From: Gnetum montanum | Taxonomy: Eukaryota; Streptophyta; Gnetopsida; Gnetales; Gnetaceae | Assembly: GCA_015680685.1 (NCBI GenBank) | Contig: MNCI01022355.1 | Location: 493,262-557,261, forward strand | Direction of reading: 5' to 3' | Length of the DNA: 64,000 nt | Shown here: one piece after another, positions 33,853-46,473 of the stretch | Numbering within the stretch: position 1 is the first letter of the stretch | How the letters are laid out: each line of letters starts with the position of its first letter | The notes under the pieces: model-generated | Database searches by the model: none | What the model was told of the DNA's origin: nothing | What the model saw: only the letters and a program-made list of their open reading frames with translations | Made by a program: the position numbers and the translations under genes

Positions 33853-35814
33853 TACCCCTACAACTAACTAAGAGCTCATCCTTGCATTATATATAAATGG
33901 ATGAAGTTCCATTACAAAAATTATGGGTTGACCAAGACTAGATTAGCTACCATTACAAAATTGGAATGTCACATTACAAAATTTTATTCAAGTGAGTGTA
34001 TTACAAAATATCAAAAAGATTGGATAGACACTAAAGTTTATAAAATTTTAGAGGTCTTAAAAAATCCACCAAAGATGAATCATGTTATTGTTGCTAGTGG
34101 TGATAGACTTTTTAACCTTGATTGTTATGTTGGTGCTTCTCTTTTACTTAGAATGTTTTTGAAGGATGGGATGAAACTTCTCTTCATCATCCCATGGATC
34201 TAGCAATCATGTGATGTTTGATCTTTAATCCTTGTATGTGCTACCATTTTTCCATGGGCATATCCCCCTCTATTCTCCTCTTGGCCTCTTTTCCTTATCA
34301 TGTAAAAGACCTTTAACTTTAGTTATTTTGTTTGGAGTCATTTGAAATCACCAAATCATTAACATTAGTTTTTATAATTTTTTCCTTAATGATTAAACCT
34401 TTTTGAATCCTTAGCTCAAAATTTTAATTTTTTTTAGTATTTAGCCTTAAGGTGATTTCATAATAATATTCGCCAAGGCTCTAAGGTAACTAAAAGCATC
34501 AAGTGGCTTAATTCATTTTGATTATTGTTACTATTAGTTACCATAATGTTTTAAAGCAGGGTGTTATAAAGAATTTTAAAAATAACATTCTTAGCCCCCA
34601 TGATGAATGAGCTTAACTTTGGAAGATCATAAGTTTTTGAATAGCTAGAACCAAAGGTTTGATTCATAAGATGACCAAGAAATATTAAATTTGAAGGATA
34701 TTTTAATATAAAAGTAGTAAAAATTAATCGAAATTGATGAGAGGTAGTTCCAAAATCATGCATAAAGTTCCAGACATTTCCCATAATGTTCTGGAAGATG
34801 TCCTATTTTGGTTTAGAGCCATGGTCAAAAAAAGCCATGCAAGTGGATCCTCCCCCCACAAAGCTTCTACCATAATGCCCTTGCATAACCACCTTTATAG
34901 ATATCTGTGGGTACCTTAGAAGTTAAATGTAGAACATGCCTTTGTATCAAAAAACACAAAACCACCTTGGTTAGGATCCCACACTATACTATAAAAAATC
35001 ATTAGGCTAATAATTGCATGTAGTAGTGAGGTGAATAATGAGATGAGAAGGAATTGTAGAGATTGGTATGTACGGTAACTCACCATGTCTGTAATAGGCT
35101 CTTGTGTCAATTATGATTAGGATGATGATCATACCTATCCATCAAGTTTCAAACCAAGTCCAGACCATTAACAATGGTCTCACATTGATGTGCTCCTTGC
35201 CTACCATCATGAGTCCATAGCAAATATAAATAACGTGCATTACTTCAAAAAGAGAAGAAAAGACAAAAAGGAAGGAAGGATCTTAGTTAGAGGGGTTAGG
35301 CATGGGTAACATGTCTTTCTAACCTCATAACTAATGCTTGTAGTACATTATTATGTCTAAGGGGCGTGCTTTGAATTCCTATGCTTATTTATTTATTTAT
35401 TGTTTTTTCTCTTTTCTCTTTTCGCTTTCTTTTTTCTTTTGTCTTTTTTTACAAGAATCACATCATGAAAAGATATGCATCCTATTATGGTCAAAAATAA
35501 GAGTAATGGTACATTCCATGAAGAATCATAGACCGCAAGAATGAAGTTAAGAAGAGAATCCAAAAATCTCCTTGAAGTCACATCCTCTACCATTTCCACT
35601 TTGTCTTTTCCTCTTTCTTTAAGGCACAATGATTATTAGTTAATTTTAGTTTTGTGTAAGAACCATATTGATTTTATGATAAGGACCTTTTAGTTAGAGA
35701 AACTAGAGTGATGAGTGATCTACTCTCACTATAGTACATAATTATTTATCCGATCATCTTAATAGCATAGGATAAAGACTTAACACATGGTGTTGACTTT
35801 TGCATCATGATTGG
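33853..35814 (-). other. Element H internal remnant, 3' UTR only
   Basis: It starts with the conserved polypurine-type tract and contains the UTR module (34845-34915 and 35280-35480, the latter with aaggggcgtgctttgaat). Accessory ORF, pol and gag are absent. An open plus-strand frame of 100 residues at 33901-34203 lies in sequence related to other family-1 UTRs (attacaaaatt motifs), and I do not recognise its product. Confidence 0.6.
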
Positions 35815-36684
35815 TGATGAGCGGCAAGGTACCCCTACACCTAACCATACAAATCATAGGTGTTCACATGCGATTTGGTAAAATTCTGTAGACTTTAATT
35901 ACCAAGTACACTAGAACTAAACAGTGAGTTCATGTTGTCCATCTGTTGTCTTCCTAGCCTCACTTGTGAAATGGAAGTGTATGGTTAAGTGTGATTGAGA
36001 CATAAGATTTTATCATTTTATGTTTTATCAATTTGATCACCTGAAACAATAATGAAAGTGAGAATAATTAAATTCTAAGTGAACTATTGTCTAATCCAGC
36101 CTAACACAAGTAACTGTCCCCACTTTCTGGACACATTTTGAACTTCGTCTAACACTACTGGGTTGTTAAACGCTAACCATTTTTTAGCTACCAAGTGTCA
36201 CACATATGTTCGAAGGGGTCATGCTTGTGTATTTTAATTAATTGCTTAATTAATAAAAATTAATTACTGAATGAATAACATTAAATGTGAACTGTATGAA
36301 ATCACAATGTATAAATGCATAAAGAAAGAAAGTCTTAAGTGTTGCAAAGATAAATCAAAGAGCTCGTCTTTACTACCAACACAATGATGTGTTCAAATAC
36401 ATCATTTCTTGAATAAAGATCCAATTACACTTAGACCTCCTGGTGTGGGCAATTAGAAAATATTCCAACTCTCGAATGAACAAATTGCAAGAATTTTTCT
36501 ACTTAACTGAAAAAAACTCTCCCTAAATCGTGTGCCCAAGGGCTATATTTATAGGCTCAAGAGTATCCTATGATATCACATACCTAATATCACATCTTCA
36601 GTTGTGATATCGCATACCTGATATCATGGCCACCTTGATATCGGATACTCGATATTGGGGCCTTATGTAAAACACAATTCATCA
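35815..36684 (-). repeat. Family-1 LTR (3' LTR of element G)
   Basis: It is 870 bp, begins tgatgagcggcaagg and ends aattcatca. A minus-strand TATA-like box (cctataaatatagccc) lies near 36540-36556. The high side continues with the G-rich tract (taaccccacaac, complement gttgtggggtta). The low side shows no primer-binding site. Confidence 0.78.
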
Positions 36685-38240
36685 TAACCCCACAACTAAA
36701 TGAAAACTTGTTCTTGAGTACAGAAGAAGAGGAACAAGTTCCTTACAAAATATATTAGGAGGTATGGAATGTTTGACTGCTATGCAGAGTGACATAGAGG
36801 AAATAGACAAATACAGAAGTGCCCAAGAATACATCATTACAATAATGTACAAAATTGGGTCTTCATGAAAATTAAGAAAGAACACCCTTGAATCCAATGG
36901 ACATCCAACCCCTCTTGGAAAAAGAAGAATGAGGGAGAGGTAGAAGAGATCTAACAATCATGAACAATCTCCAGTGAGTGATATTGTTGCAACATCCTTG
37001 GTGAAGATAGTCCTGCTTCTAGTCTATGCTTTCCACTACAATCACAACAAAATCAAGGATTAGTATATAAATTGTAACACATAGTGGTTGAATACCTTGT
37101 CTCATCAGTGGTTATACCTAGCTAAGTTGTGAGTGTGATAGATTGGTTTCTTGATAATGTTAGTGGTAAGACTGACAAATAGGTTAGGTAAGAGAAGTGG
37201 TCCATAAAATTTAGAAAAATCTTAAGAAAAGGAATACTAAAAAGAGGGTATAGAAATTTACAACAATAAAAAGAAAGAATTCACTAAAAATAGTTGTGAA
37301 GATGTGCATAATTAGATGGCATTGATGGGGTAGAGAGAAAGACTTTGATTGTAAAAATGTCTAAGGTTAAAGAACTTAGCTTAACCAAACCAAAAGATAT
37401 GCAAGTGGCTCCTCCCCAAATTAGGCAAAGGCCTTTTATGCCCTTGCATAATTTCAAACCAAGGAGTCTATGGGCTCTGTGGATGACTAATGGTTACGGA
37501 AGGTTAAGTAAAAAAACATAGAAGTAACTATTTGAGAATCCCAACACATCAAACCAGAACATCAAATTAAAACATGAAACTAATAGTAAGGTGAGACATA
37601 AAAAGCATAGATGGATGAGAGAGAGAATGTAATGGAGTTCCTAATTATGGCCACATGAAGTCCCTTGTGGAGTTTGTGATTAAATGACTTGGTAGGATCC
37701 ATCCTTAGTCCAAACCAAAACCAACCACTTTCAATCACTTTACATTGACATTCTAAGACTAGTCCATCCCTTGAGACACAAGAATGCTCCCATAAAACAA
37801 CCACGATTCAAAATTGGAGAAGAAGTAGGAAGTGAGAAAGGAGCTTAGTTAGAGGACACAAGACAAGTCCCATAACCAATGCTTGTAGCCCGTTTATTTG
37901 GTCTAAGGGGTGTGCTTTGAATTTCCAATTTTTTTTAATGGGAACCACACCATGCAAAGACCCATGCATTTTCACATTTATTTTTTCCAAGGGGTGTGCT
38001 TTGAATCCTCATCACTTTTTTTAATGAGGAACACACCATGCAAATAATTATTCACTTCCTATTGTGGAATGACATAGAACGATGAGAAGTTATTGAGAAC
38101 ACCTTTGCACACAGGAGAACGAAAAAGCAAAAAGAATATCACATCCCTTTGAAGCTACATCCTATCCCAACCTTTGATTCATTCCCAATTCTAGAAACTA
38201 CACAAGTCACAAATTTGTTGTTGAGATAAATTTTGCCATT
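36685..38240 (-). other. Element G 3' UTR, accessory ORF deleted
   Basis: After the G-rich tract the sequence parallels 5778-5990 (end of accessory ORF region) to about 36960 and then jumps to the UTR module at 37390. The module includes aaggggtgtgctttgaat twice (37903 and 37990), each followed by a cacaccatgcaaa complement. No convincing gene. Element G ends at the junction with B2. Confidence 0.6.
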
Positions 38241-38399
38241 GAGGTGTTGTTGCCTGAATTTGATGGTGTTTCATTGGCCTATCTTTGTTGACATCTAGAG
38301 GAGTGGCCTAAGAGGATCACATGGAGTGATGGGACCTACAATTCAAGAGGTAAAATTAATTTAGACCCATATACAAGGCTATATGGTGTCTTACCTATT

Positions 38400-39110
38400 G
38401 TTATTCTACATGTTGTGTGGTAGGCTCATAGTCCATAGACTAGCTACTTGTGTCATCATTGTTTGCTGTTGCTAAGTATCTTTTTCAAAAGGTTAAAAAT
38501 GACCTTGTTTGTAGCCTCCACTTGGCCATTCTCTTGCAGATAGTATGGGGATGAAAAGAAATTCTTAATGCCAAGGTGTTCATAGAAGGCTTTGGTTTCT
38601 ACACTGCTAAACTATGGCTTGTTGTTTGTGACTAGTCATGGATAAACCAAATTGGGTCACTATGTTGTCAAGGATGAATTTTCAAACTTGCTATGATGTT
38701 GTATTCCTAAGGAGAATAGCTTCAACCTACTTGGTAAAGTATTCAGTTGTGATTATGATGAAGCTATGTCCTGTGGATGACCTAGGCATGATAGGTCCTA
38801 TGATATCCAACCCCCAATGTTGGAATGGCCACGTGATCTACATGGTGTGTAGTTCAATGGTTGACACATGCATTAAGTTATCATGCCATTGACACATGTC
38901 ACATATCTTAACCTTGGAAATGCAATTTTTCTTCATGTAAGGCCAATAGTAGCCTAAGTATCTAATTTTCGATTTCATTACCTTGGGTGCTATGTGATTC
39001 CCACAAAATCCCTCATGGACTTGATCAACGATTGTTTGCACTTTGCTGTCACTAATGCAAGTTAGCAGTATGCCATCATAGGATTTGCGACATAGTGTGC
39101 TATCACCCAT
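38400..39110 (-). pseudogene. B2 integrase remnant
   Basis: The frame 39110-38838 shows HEGFCGNHIAP and CDMCQWHDN, giving an intact H-H-C-C zinc region. The DDE part lies at 38830-38500 in broken frames. It is the same family as 15306-14665, clearly diverged. Confidence 0.75.
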
Positions 39111-39191
39111 GATGATGTACCATCATGATTGCTTTTGCACTGCATCCTTTTGGGTAGTGGTTAACCCTACTAAAGGTTCACCTTAATGTTG

Positions 39192-40200
39192 TCATACAAT
39201 TCTTGTGTGTGAGTTGTACTTATTGTGGCAATGGATGAAAATGCCAATTGTTTGTGTGATAGGCTTGGTGCACTCTATTACTAAAGAAGGCAAGGCATGA
39301 AACATGCTAGCTATAATGCTTAAGGCTAATGTAGCTAATGCATTGCCAATGGCATTCTCATTATGGGGATGTGGTGGATATCTGTGATTGCAAAATATTT
39401 GAGCAAGTGCTTTGCCAAGTCGCAATAAGGTTGTAAGTGTTGTGCTTTGTAAGTGTACACCTCTATAACTTAGTTAATGACTAACTACAAATCACCTTGG
39501 ATTGCTAGGTTTTGGATTTCTAGGTCATGGGATTCTAAGATGCCTCTAAGGAGACCTTCATACTCTGCCATATTATTGATGCAATAAAATGCAAAGTGAC
39601 AAGTGAAGGGTTAGATCTTCCCAAAGGGAAATGTGAGTATAGCAGAAACACTACCCCCTTGAGAGGTTAAAACACCATTGAAGTGTAAGACTACCTCAAA
39701 GTTGGTAGTTACGTGGCTTATGCTGCCAACATGCTCATTTGAAAATTCTAGATCTATCATTGCTTGATCATTTATAGGTGAAGCTGTGAGTTGTGCAGCT
39801 ATTGCTTGACCTTTGATTGATGCTTGCACTATGTAATGTAGGTCAAACTCTGTGGTTATTGCTTTCCATTATGCAATTTGAATACTTTCGTAAATGTTTG
39901 TAGTGATTGCCTAGAGTACATTGCTTTTGTAGATGATGTTTACCTTATTACAGAAATGATAGTGCCTTCACTTCTTAAGTGCAAAGACTAAGGTAAGGTA
40001 GTTCTTTTCCACATTATTATATTTTGCTTCATGGGCCACTAATGCATGGCTTAGGTAGTATATAGGGATCTCTAAGCTATCATCTTGATTTTGCCAAAGT
40101 AGAGAAGCAATGGATGCATTAGAGGTTGTAAGGTAGATGTAGAATGATTTATCTCCTTACAGAGGGTAGATAGTTAGAAGTTGAACCAACTCCTGTTTAA
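39192..40200 (-). pseudogene. B2 RNase H domains
   Basis: Segments at 39829-39611 (LHFNGVLTSQGGSVSAI, in which the first acidic residue of the second RNase H is Asn instead of Asp) and at 39425-39192 (NAIGNALATLAL) match the second RNase H of element B. The first RNase H lies in broken frames at 39840-40200. Confidence 0.7.
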
Positions 40201-40222
40201 GGTTGTTAAGTGCCTTTTGGCA

Positions 40223-41342
40223 TTAAGTGGTCCACTCAAAGTGGACTCCCGTTTTTAGTAGATGTTGCATTAGCTGCAACTTATCAATCAATTGTACAAT
40301 AAACCTATGAATGAATTGCAATCTGCCTTGTAACCCACATAGCTTCTTAAGGTTAGCAGATTGTGCTAGATTGATAATGGACTTAACCTTATCAAGGTCT
40401 ATGCATATGCCTGCTTCTGATACTATGAAACCTAGCATGTGACCCATTCTAACAACGAAGACACACTTCTTAGGATTCAATCTAAGGTCATGTTTTAGGT
40501 AACATTTGAGCACACAACCTAAGTCATCAGCATGGTTGTGTGCCATTTTGGACTTAACTGCTATGTTGTCAATGTAGTCATTGAGAAAATCTAGCAAATA
40601 ATCACTAAAAATGTATGTCATAGCATGTTGATAGGTTTCTCTTATGTTCTTTAGTTTGAAAGACATCATTTTGTAGTAGAATGTACCCCAAGGGGTCATG
40701 AATGTAGTACTGAGTTGGTGCTCCAGGTTGATCCAAATCTAGTTATAACCAGAGAACCCATCCATGAAGGATAATTAAGGCATGACCAGTCATAGTATCA
40801 ACCAGTTGATCAATACTAGGTAACGGGAAATCATCCTTAATGGTCGCCTTGTTCAAGTCCCAGAAGTCTATGCAAATGTGTATGCTTTTGGTTTTCTTAG
40901 GTACAATCATGATGTTGAAGACCTAGTCTGCATAGTCAACTACCCAGATGAAACGAACTTTATAGAGCTTGGTGATTTCATCAGGGACTGCCAACGCCAC
41001 CTCAAGCCTAACCTTGCAGGCTTTCTTCTCGGCTGGTTTTACATGAAGATCAAGGATTATGTTGTGCTACACTATGCAAGGATATAGGCCTATCATATCT
41101 TTGTAAGACCATGAAAATGCCTTGATGTTATCATTGAGAACTTTGGCAATGCTCTGGATGTGTTGAGGCTCTAGGAAGAAACTAAGCTTCAATGTTTTTT
41201 CCTTGTCACTAAGTGTTGCTACAAGGACTTCAATGAGGGGATCCTTAGTGACATCACCTGCCTCTAGATCTAGATCTTTGACTAGATGGTCTAGCCAATC
41301 TAGTGGTGCCTCTATAGATGTTATGTGTTTGTCATAGGTCAT
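40223..41342 (-). pseudogene. B2 reverse transcriptase remnant
   Basis: Frame 40699-40223 contains FLNDYIDNIAVKS: the second Asp of the catalytic pair is Asn, so polymerase activity is not expected. LNPKKCVFVVRMGHMLGFIV and FIHRFI follow. The N-terminal part (41342-41067) matches 17530-17290 of element B, and frames between them are broken. Confidence 0.8.
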
Positions 41343-41930
41343 GGGCTCAATATCTAGGCATTCACTATCAATGCATCATGTGAGGTCACCATAGGAACCA
41401 GTGAGGACCAGAGGTGAGTGAAGATGCTCATATGTGCTCACGTTGTAATCCTACCAAGAATCCTGCAAAATAAGAAGAAATAATGTCAAGCCACACTTAT
41501 CTTAAATGAAGCTAAAATTCATAAAATAAGAAAAGCAATGCAATGAAAACTACCTAAGTGTGCAAAGGTGGAGTTAGAAAAGCAAGTACATAGGCTACTT
41601 TTTGACCTCGGTAGGTCATGGGGTGCTAGTTTAAGGTCTTAGCATATCAAGGTTTGCTAGTTTAAGGTCATAGAAGATCATTAATTGTGTAAGGTACATT
41701 GATTTAGGCAAGGATGGGGATGTTTGAAACATGGAGTCAAGTTGTGTGTTCAATTGGAAATTAGAAAATTTTCTATGTCTAGGGATTACTAGAAAAAGTT
41801 TAAAAATTTTCCTAACTCTGGTTGCTATGCTTTACTCCTTGTTACGCTCAACCCCTTGCTATGCTCATAAAGACTTGGAAATTTTCCCTAAGTGTGGGAT
41901 GCCATCCTGGTAGGTAGCACATTTAATTAC

Positions 41931-42199
41931 CCTAAAAGAGTATATATGCATGTTTCATTAGCGATAAACTATCATTTTCCAAAGTGAAAATAAGAAGTTA
42001 CAGAGCGTAGTGTGGTTGGAGCAAGGAGTGGAAGCTAGAGTGTAGCAACTAGAGTGTAGCAACTAGCATGATGTGCCAAAGTGAACGTTAGCATCCCAGA
42101 CTCATCAATGTGGACAAGGGAGAGTAAGCACTAAGACATCTACCCTAGGCACGCATGGAGGAGAAGAGGGAGCTATTGTCCACCAGGTACACTTCTATG
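41931..42199. other. Junction segment between B2 and element G gag-protease
   Basis: Not assigned. It contains a small tandem duplication, ctagagtgtagcaa, near 42032-42063. Confidence 0.4.
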
Positions 42200-42680
42200 C
42201 TCCTCGCAATTGTGCATCCACCATGCTAAGCTAGGCTTTCCCCATTATGATTGGGAAATTCCCCTTACAATTATCAACCCGAATGACCAGGAAGTTAGTA
42301 GGATAGGACCACCCACAAACGGTGGTGATGATATCTTATACCAATCCCAAGGGAATAGTTATGGATTGGTCTACCAACTCAAGCTGAATGTTGCTTTTCT
42401 TCATCAGGGGTAGGTTCCAAGTCTTGTACATATTGTGTGAAATCAAATTGACACCTGACCCTGAATCCAAAAGAGCTTTGCATGGCTCATTTCCTTCCAC
42501 TTGAAGGTATATGAGGGGACTCCCCAGATCAGTTAATTTTTGATGAAGATGACCTACCTTTATCCATTTTGTTACAGTGTGTGTTACCATGATGGTTTGT
42601 ATTGTGAAGGGTGTTTGGCTTGAAGGTTGCTCGAAGGGTTGAATGGTGGAGGCGATTGGAGGTTCAGAGGCACTGGCCAT
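42200..42680 (-). pseudogene. Element G protease
   Basis: Frame 42680-42336 (114 residues) includes ALLDSGSGVNLIS, a canonical retroviral-type aspartic protease active site (DSG), preceded by a region with LHQKLTDLGSPLIYLQVEG. It is the best preserved protease of the family here. The reading continues toward 42200 with a frame change. The copy in element E (56615-56286) has LLDLGSGVNLI, with Ser changed to Leu. Confidence 0.75.
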
Positions 42681-42699
42681 AGGTGAATGTAAGGGTATG

Positions 42700-45085
42700 T
42701 TTGGGTTATTGCACTAGAAGAAAGGGAATTTCTATGGTTTTGTTTCCAGTCCACTCAGCTGAGAAGCTAGTTGTAAGTTGACATCCCTCATGGCAGTACA
42801 TTGCTATGGTTGTGGTGGTATCTCTCCTTACATAGGTGGAGTAGGAGGTAGTTGAGTGGGGGGCTAATGAGTAGGTATGGCAGGAGAAGGTGATGGAGAA
42901 TAGTATAGATGTGGCTTCTCCCACCTAGGTGATGGAGACTATGTTCGGAAGTATTTTGGGGTATGGTAATGAGTTTGAAATGATGCGTGACTAGAAGAGT
43001 CTCGTGGGGAGACTAGTTGCTGAAAGTAGATCTCGCTACCAATAAGGGTGTTGCTGCCTTAGAGGTGGTATCCCCCATGATTGTGGATGTTGCGATTCTT
43101 GGTAATATTTATAGGGTTGCGGTGGTGCTCCACTTGGATAATATCCTTGTTGCTGGTGGAACTACCTAGGATTGCCTTGTGGATAAGGCAATCTTCAGGG
43201 TGTTTGCCTTTTTGCCAAATGAGGATTCAATGCATACATCCCAAACTCTTGTAGATGTAACATCACTAGGCAACATCCCATAGGATTTTTATATTGGCAT
43301 ATGTCACATCCATCCTCCTCCTCTATGTTAGATTCTGCAGCTTGTCGTAGCAACTTTGCCCTTACCTTTATGATAGGCACGTTTAGCTTTTCTTCTCCTT
43401 TGTTGATCTCGCTTATTATTTTGCTCTTTTCATTCCTCCGTGATTTTTAGGAAACTTTGGAACATTTCATCCAAAGAATCCCACATATTTTCAACCATGG
43501 CCAAAATTTCAAAGGCAAATTTTTTTATGGGAAAGGTTTTTTGGTTCATTGTTGCATCCAGTAGTGATCCTTCCTCCTCTTTACAAAATCAGACTTCCTT
43601 CTTTTGGATGGAAGGGTCCCGATTGTCCTCTTCTGCACTTTCATTTTTCCTTAATTCCCCCTCTTCTTTAGCCACCTACTTAATATGGCACTATAGTTGA
43701 TGGACCCTTAGCTTCGATAGTCATCCTTGAGCGTAAATGCCAAGGGTCTTTCTTGTTTCAAAGAAAAGCCCATCTATGATATGGCAGAGATATTCCCACT
43801 AAGAGTAGCCATGACTAGGGAATTGGTGTAAAAATGAGTAATATCTACCCATGGCTGCATCCAAAGGTTCATGACCACCCTGTTTCCACCCTTGGATCTA
43901 TCATCTCAGATTAGCCACTTTGGAGTAGTTTTGGTATTTATCATTGAAATTTTTCAACATCGTACTCCATCTTCTGATTGATTCCAACTCCAAAGATCGG
44001 TACTAGCTTTCAGCTTCCTTGATGAGTGTTTGGGGGGATAACCTAAGTTTGTTCCAATCATTGTCTATATTCTACAGGGTGCAAGCATCATGAAATGCTT
44101 ACAAGTGAGTCTGTGGATCACAATTATATCCCCCTTCAAATTTGGGGATATTGTTCATGTCAAGGTGCTTGATTTCACTATCTTTTAAGTGCCTACTGGG
44201 TATTTGAATTGCCTCGGCTATGTTAAGCATGCTTTGAGTAGCCAGTAGTGGTTCATCTAAGTCATAGTCGTACTAATGGCCATGATGTCTATGAAGATTT
44301 CGGCTACCTCTCCTTTCTTGATGGTGAGACTCACATGATTATTCATGCTTTTCATCACATAATCCCTGTCGGTCCTTGCACTTCCATCGGTCTTTTCAAT
44401 CACCATCACCTCGATCCTTCCTACTACAATTTCAATTAAAGTTAGAACTTGGTGAAGATAGGGTGGAACGAGAAGATGGAGAAGAGGGAGGAGAACTACC
44501 ACCACCTCGGTGTTGATCTCCTCCTCTACTCTGATGATGATCCCAATCTTCATGTCCATCATTTCCTTTGCCATGATCTTTCCTGCGCAATCCCCCATCA
44601 TCCTAGGGCTCCTAGTCTCTTGATTGTTTACTTTGAATGATGGACTACATGATCTAATGCATCAGAGAAGGTTCAGCCAAATGGGAATCATGAAAAATAG
44701 GTTCCTCATTATCATGTGGGTCCTATAAGAACAAAGGGTTACTAAAATATTTTCCATTTATGTGTTCATGGTGTTCCACCTATTGCTGGTCTTATGCATG
44801 TTGTGCCTCATTAGGATGGTAATCTTGGTAGTCATGATCCTCCATGATGTATTCCACACTACGGTCCTGAATGCCCAGTTTGGTAAGATTTTGAAGTAGC
44901 ATTTCAAGGACTGATCGATCAGGAGGTAATATGATGTTACCCTCCATGTTCCACCATCGCAGGTGCTCATCCTGATGTAGGATAAAGGTGAAGTTGGGGA
45001 TATACTCATCTAGATGTGCGTATACCACCTGACATTCCTATGGCACTGGTGGGTTGGATCCGTCTTGCTTGCAAGAAGAAGACAT
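42700..45085 (-). pseudogene. Element G gag
   Basis: The start is set at ATG 45085, in a context also present in element E (59127); both begin Met-Ser-Ser-Ser. An in-frame TAG follows after about 12 codons, and the frame is then open (45028-44792) with a conserved EDHDYQDYHPNE stretch. The capsid-like region lies at about 44200-43700 (equivalent of FEGGYNCDPHTHL in element E). The C-terminal third is rich in Gln, Pro, Tyr and His. Several breaks. Similarity to the element E gag is high, near 90% in the stretch I compared. Confidence 0.75.
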
Positions 45086-46095
45086 TTTTGATGTTAGCTA
45101 AAAACTAACTGGTGTGCCTTATTCTTTTACTTAAACTACCTAGCGTGCATAGATTTCACTATCCTGGGTCCGTTCCAATGAAGTGAATGATGATCTTTCT
45201 AAGACTATATAATTCATGTAAGACTAACTGTACGAATCACGGGCATTCACGTGTGACTTGGTCAAATTCTGCAGACTACAAGCACTTGCATACATTGAAC
45301 TCTAGCTAGCAAAACCTTAGTTAGAATGGTCATTGTCTTCCCAACCTTACTTGTGATATTCTAAAGAAATGGTTAAGGGAGATTGAGGCAAATGATTTTT
45401 ATTGGTTTTCTTGTTTATCTTTTAAGGTCTAATTCTTTAATTGTAAGAAATGTAAAGTTGTATAATTTATAATTGTTCTACTCTACCGCTTAACTCTCCC
45501 TGGCATAAGCAACTGATCCCATCTTCCATGCACATCCTGAGCATACCCTAACCACTACTAGGTTACCAAATGTTAAGTGTCACTCGGTCACCAAGTGTTT
45601 GATATATGTTCGAGATGGTCATGCCTATGGTTCTCATAAAATATGAAAGGATAATAACAGTAAAGTGATAACAATAAAAACTTCTGAAATTATTAAATCA
45701 TTGAAATATTAAACTATTAAATGCTTAAGTGATTAAATCCAAATTTTGCAAGGAATGCTCAAAAAGCTCATCTTTATTGTTGGTCATGCCAATGGGCTTA
45801 GGTACATTAGTGCTCGAATAAAGAGTTGTACACCTTTCTCACACCTACTACAGGCACTTGGAAAATATTCTAACTCTTATGGAAACAAACTGCAAGAGTT
45901 TGGCTAAAAATACTCCAAAAGATGCCATAAATGCAGCAGGTGCACACATTTTTATAACTAGAGATAGACTCTGCGTTAATGAGGTCACGTTAATGCATGG
46001 ATGGATACGTCGACGGGGTCACATCACCATGGCCACGTCAACGGGGCTCCGTTAATGTGGCCCAGTCAACGTAGCGACTGAACACTTCATCATAT
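45086..46095 (-). repeat. Family-1 LTR shared by elements G and E
   Basis: The LTR proper runs from about 45229 to 46095. The sequence 45086-45228 is the leader of element G. Compared with 59220-59345, a segment of about 60 bases covering the primer-binding site and the LTR terminus is missing at 45228. The high end is cacttcatca followed by tatccccacgac, the G-rich tract of element E. A minus-strand TATA-like box lies near 45949. Confidence 0.75.
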
Positions 46096-46473
46096 CCCCA
46101 CGACTGTCTGGAAACGCATCCTTAAGTTTATTACAATTTGGAAGGTATGAAGTTATTACAGCACACATGACAAAACACATCTAAATAAACACTAACTCTA
46201 TTGACATACCAAGTGCCCGGGTGTACAGAAAAAATAAATTACAAAATTGTGGTGTTTAGAGACAAAATTGAACACCCTGCAAAAAAATGCTAAATTTGCT
46301 AGAGAAGATCACATCATCCCTAGTGGTGGTGGTTCTAACAGGCCTTCACTAGCTTCTGGTGCATGTGGTGGTTGTGGCTTTGATGAAAATTGCCTTGTAG
46401 CAGCTATAACTTCCAGAGGTAATTGAAAAGCCTCGAACAATGCCATCATTTTATCTTCTTTGCTTCTGGGATC

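Larger units (their letters stand above)
38241..41930 (-). mobile_element. Element B2: truncated Tat-like element
   Basis: At 38241-38272 it retains only the last 30 or so bases of the element-B-type LTR, then the polypurine tract, then integrase, RNase H and RT in minus sense. The 3' UTR with its 38-bp array is missing, and protease, gag and the 5' LTR are absent. The right end fades near 41930, with agtttaaggtcat motifs (41631, 41670) as in the spacer of element B. It sits where pol of element G should be. Confidence 0.8.

Noticed and set aside
44257-44640. Arg/Glu-rich and Ser-rich overlapping frames that might be an RNA-binding protein
   Set aside because: They lie inside the gag of element G, and the same sequence recurs at 58290-58683 in element E gag.
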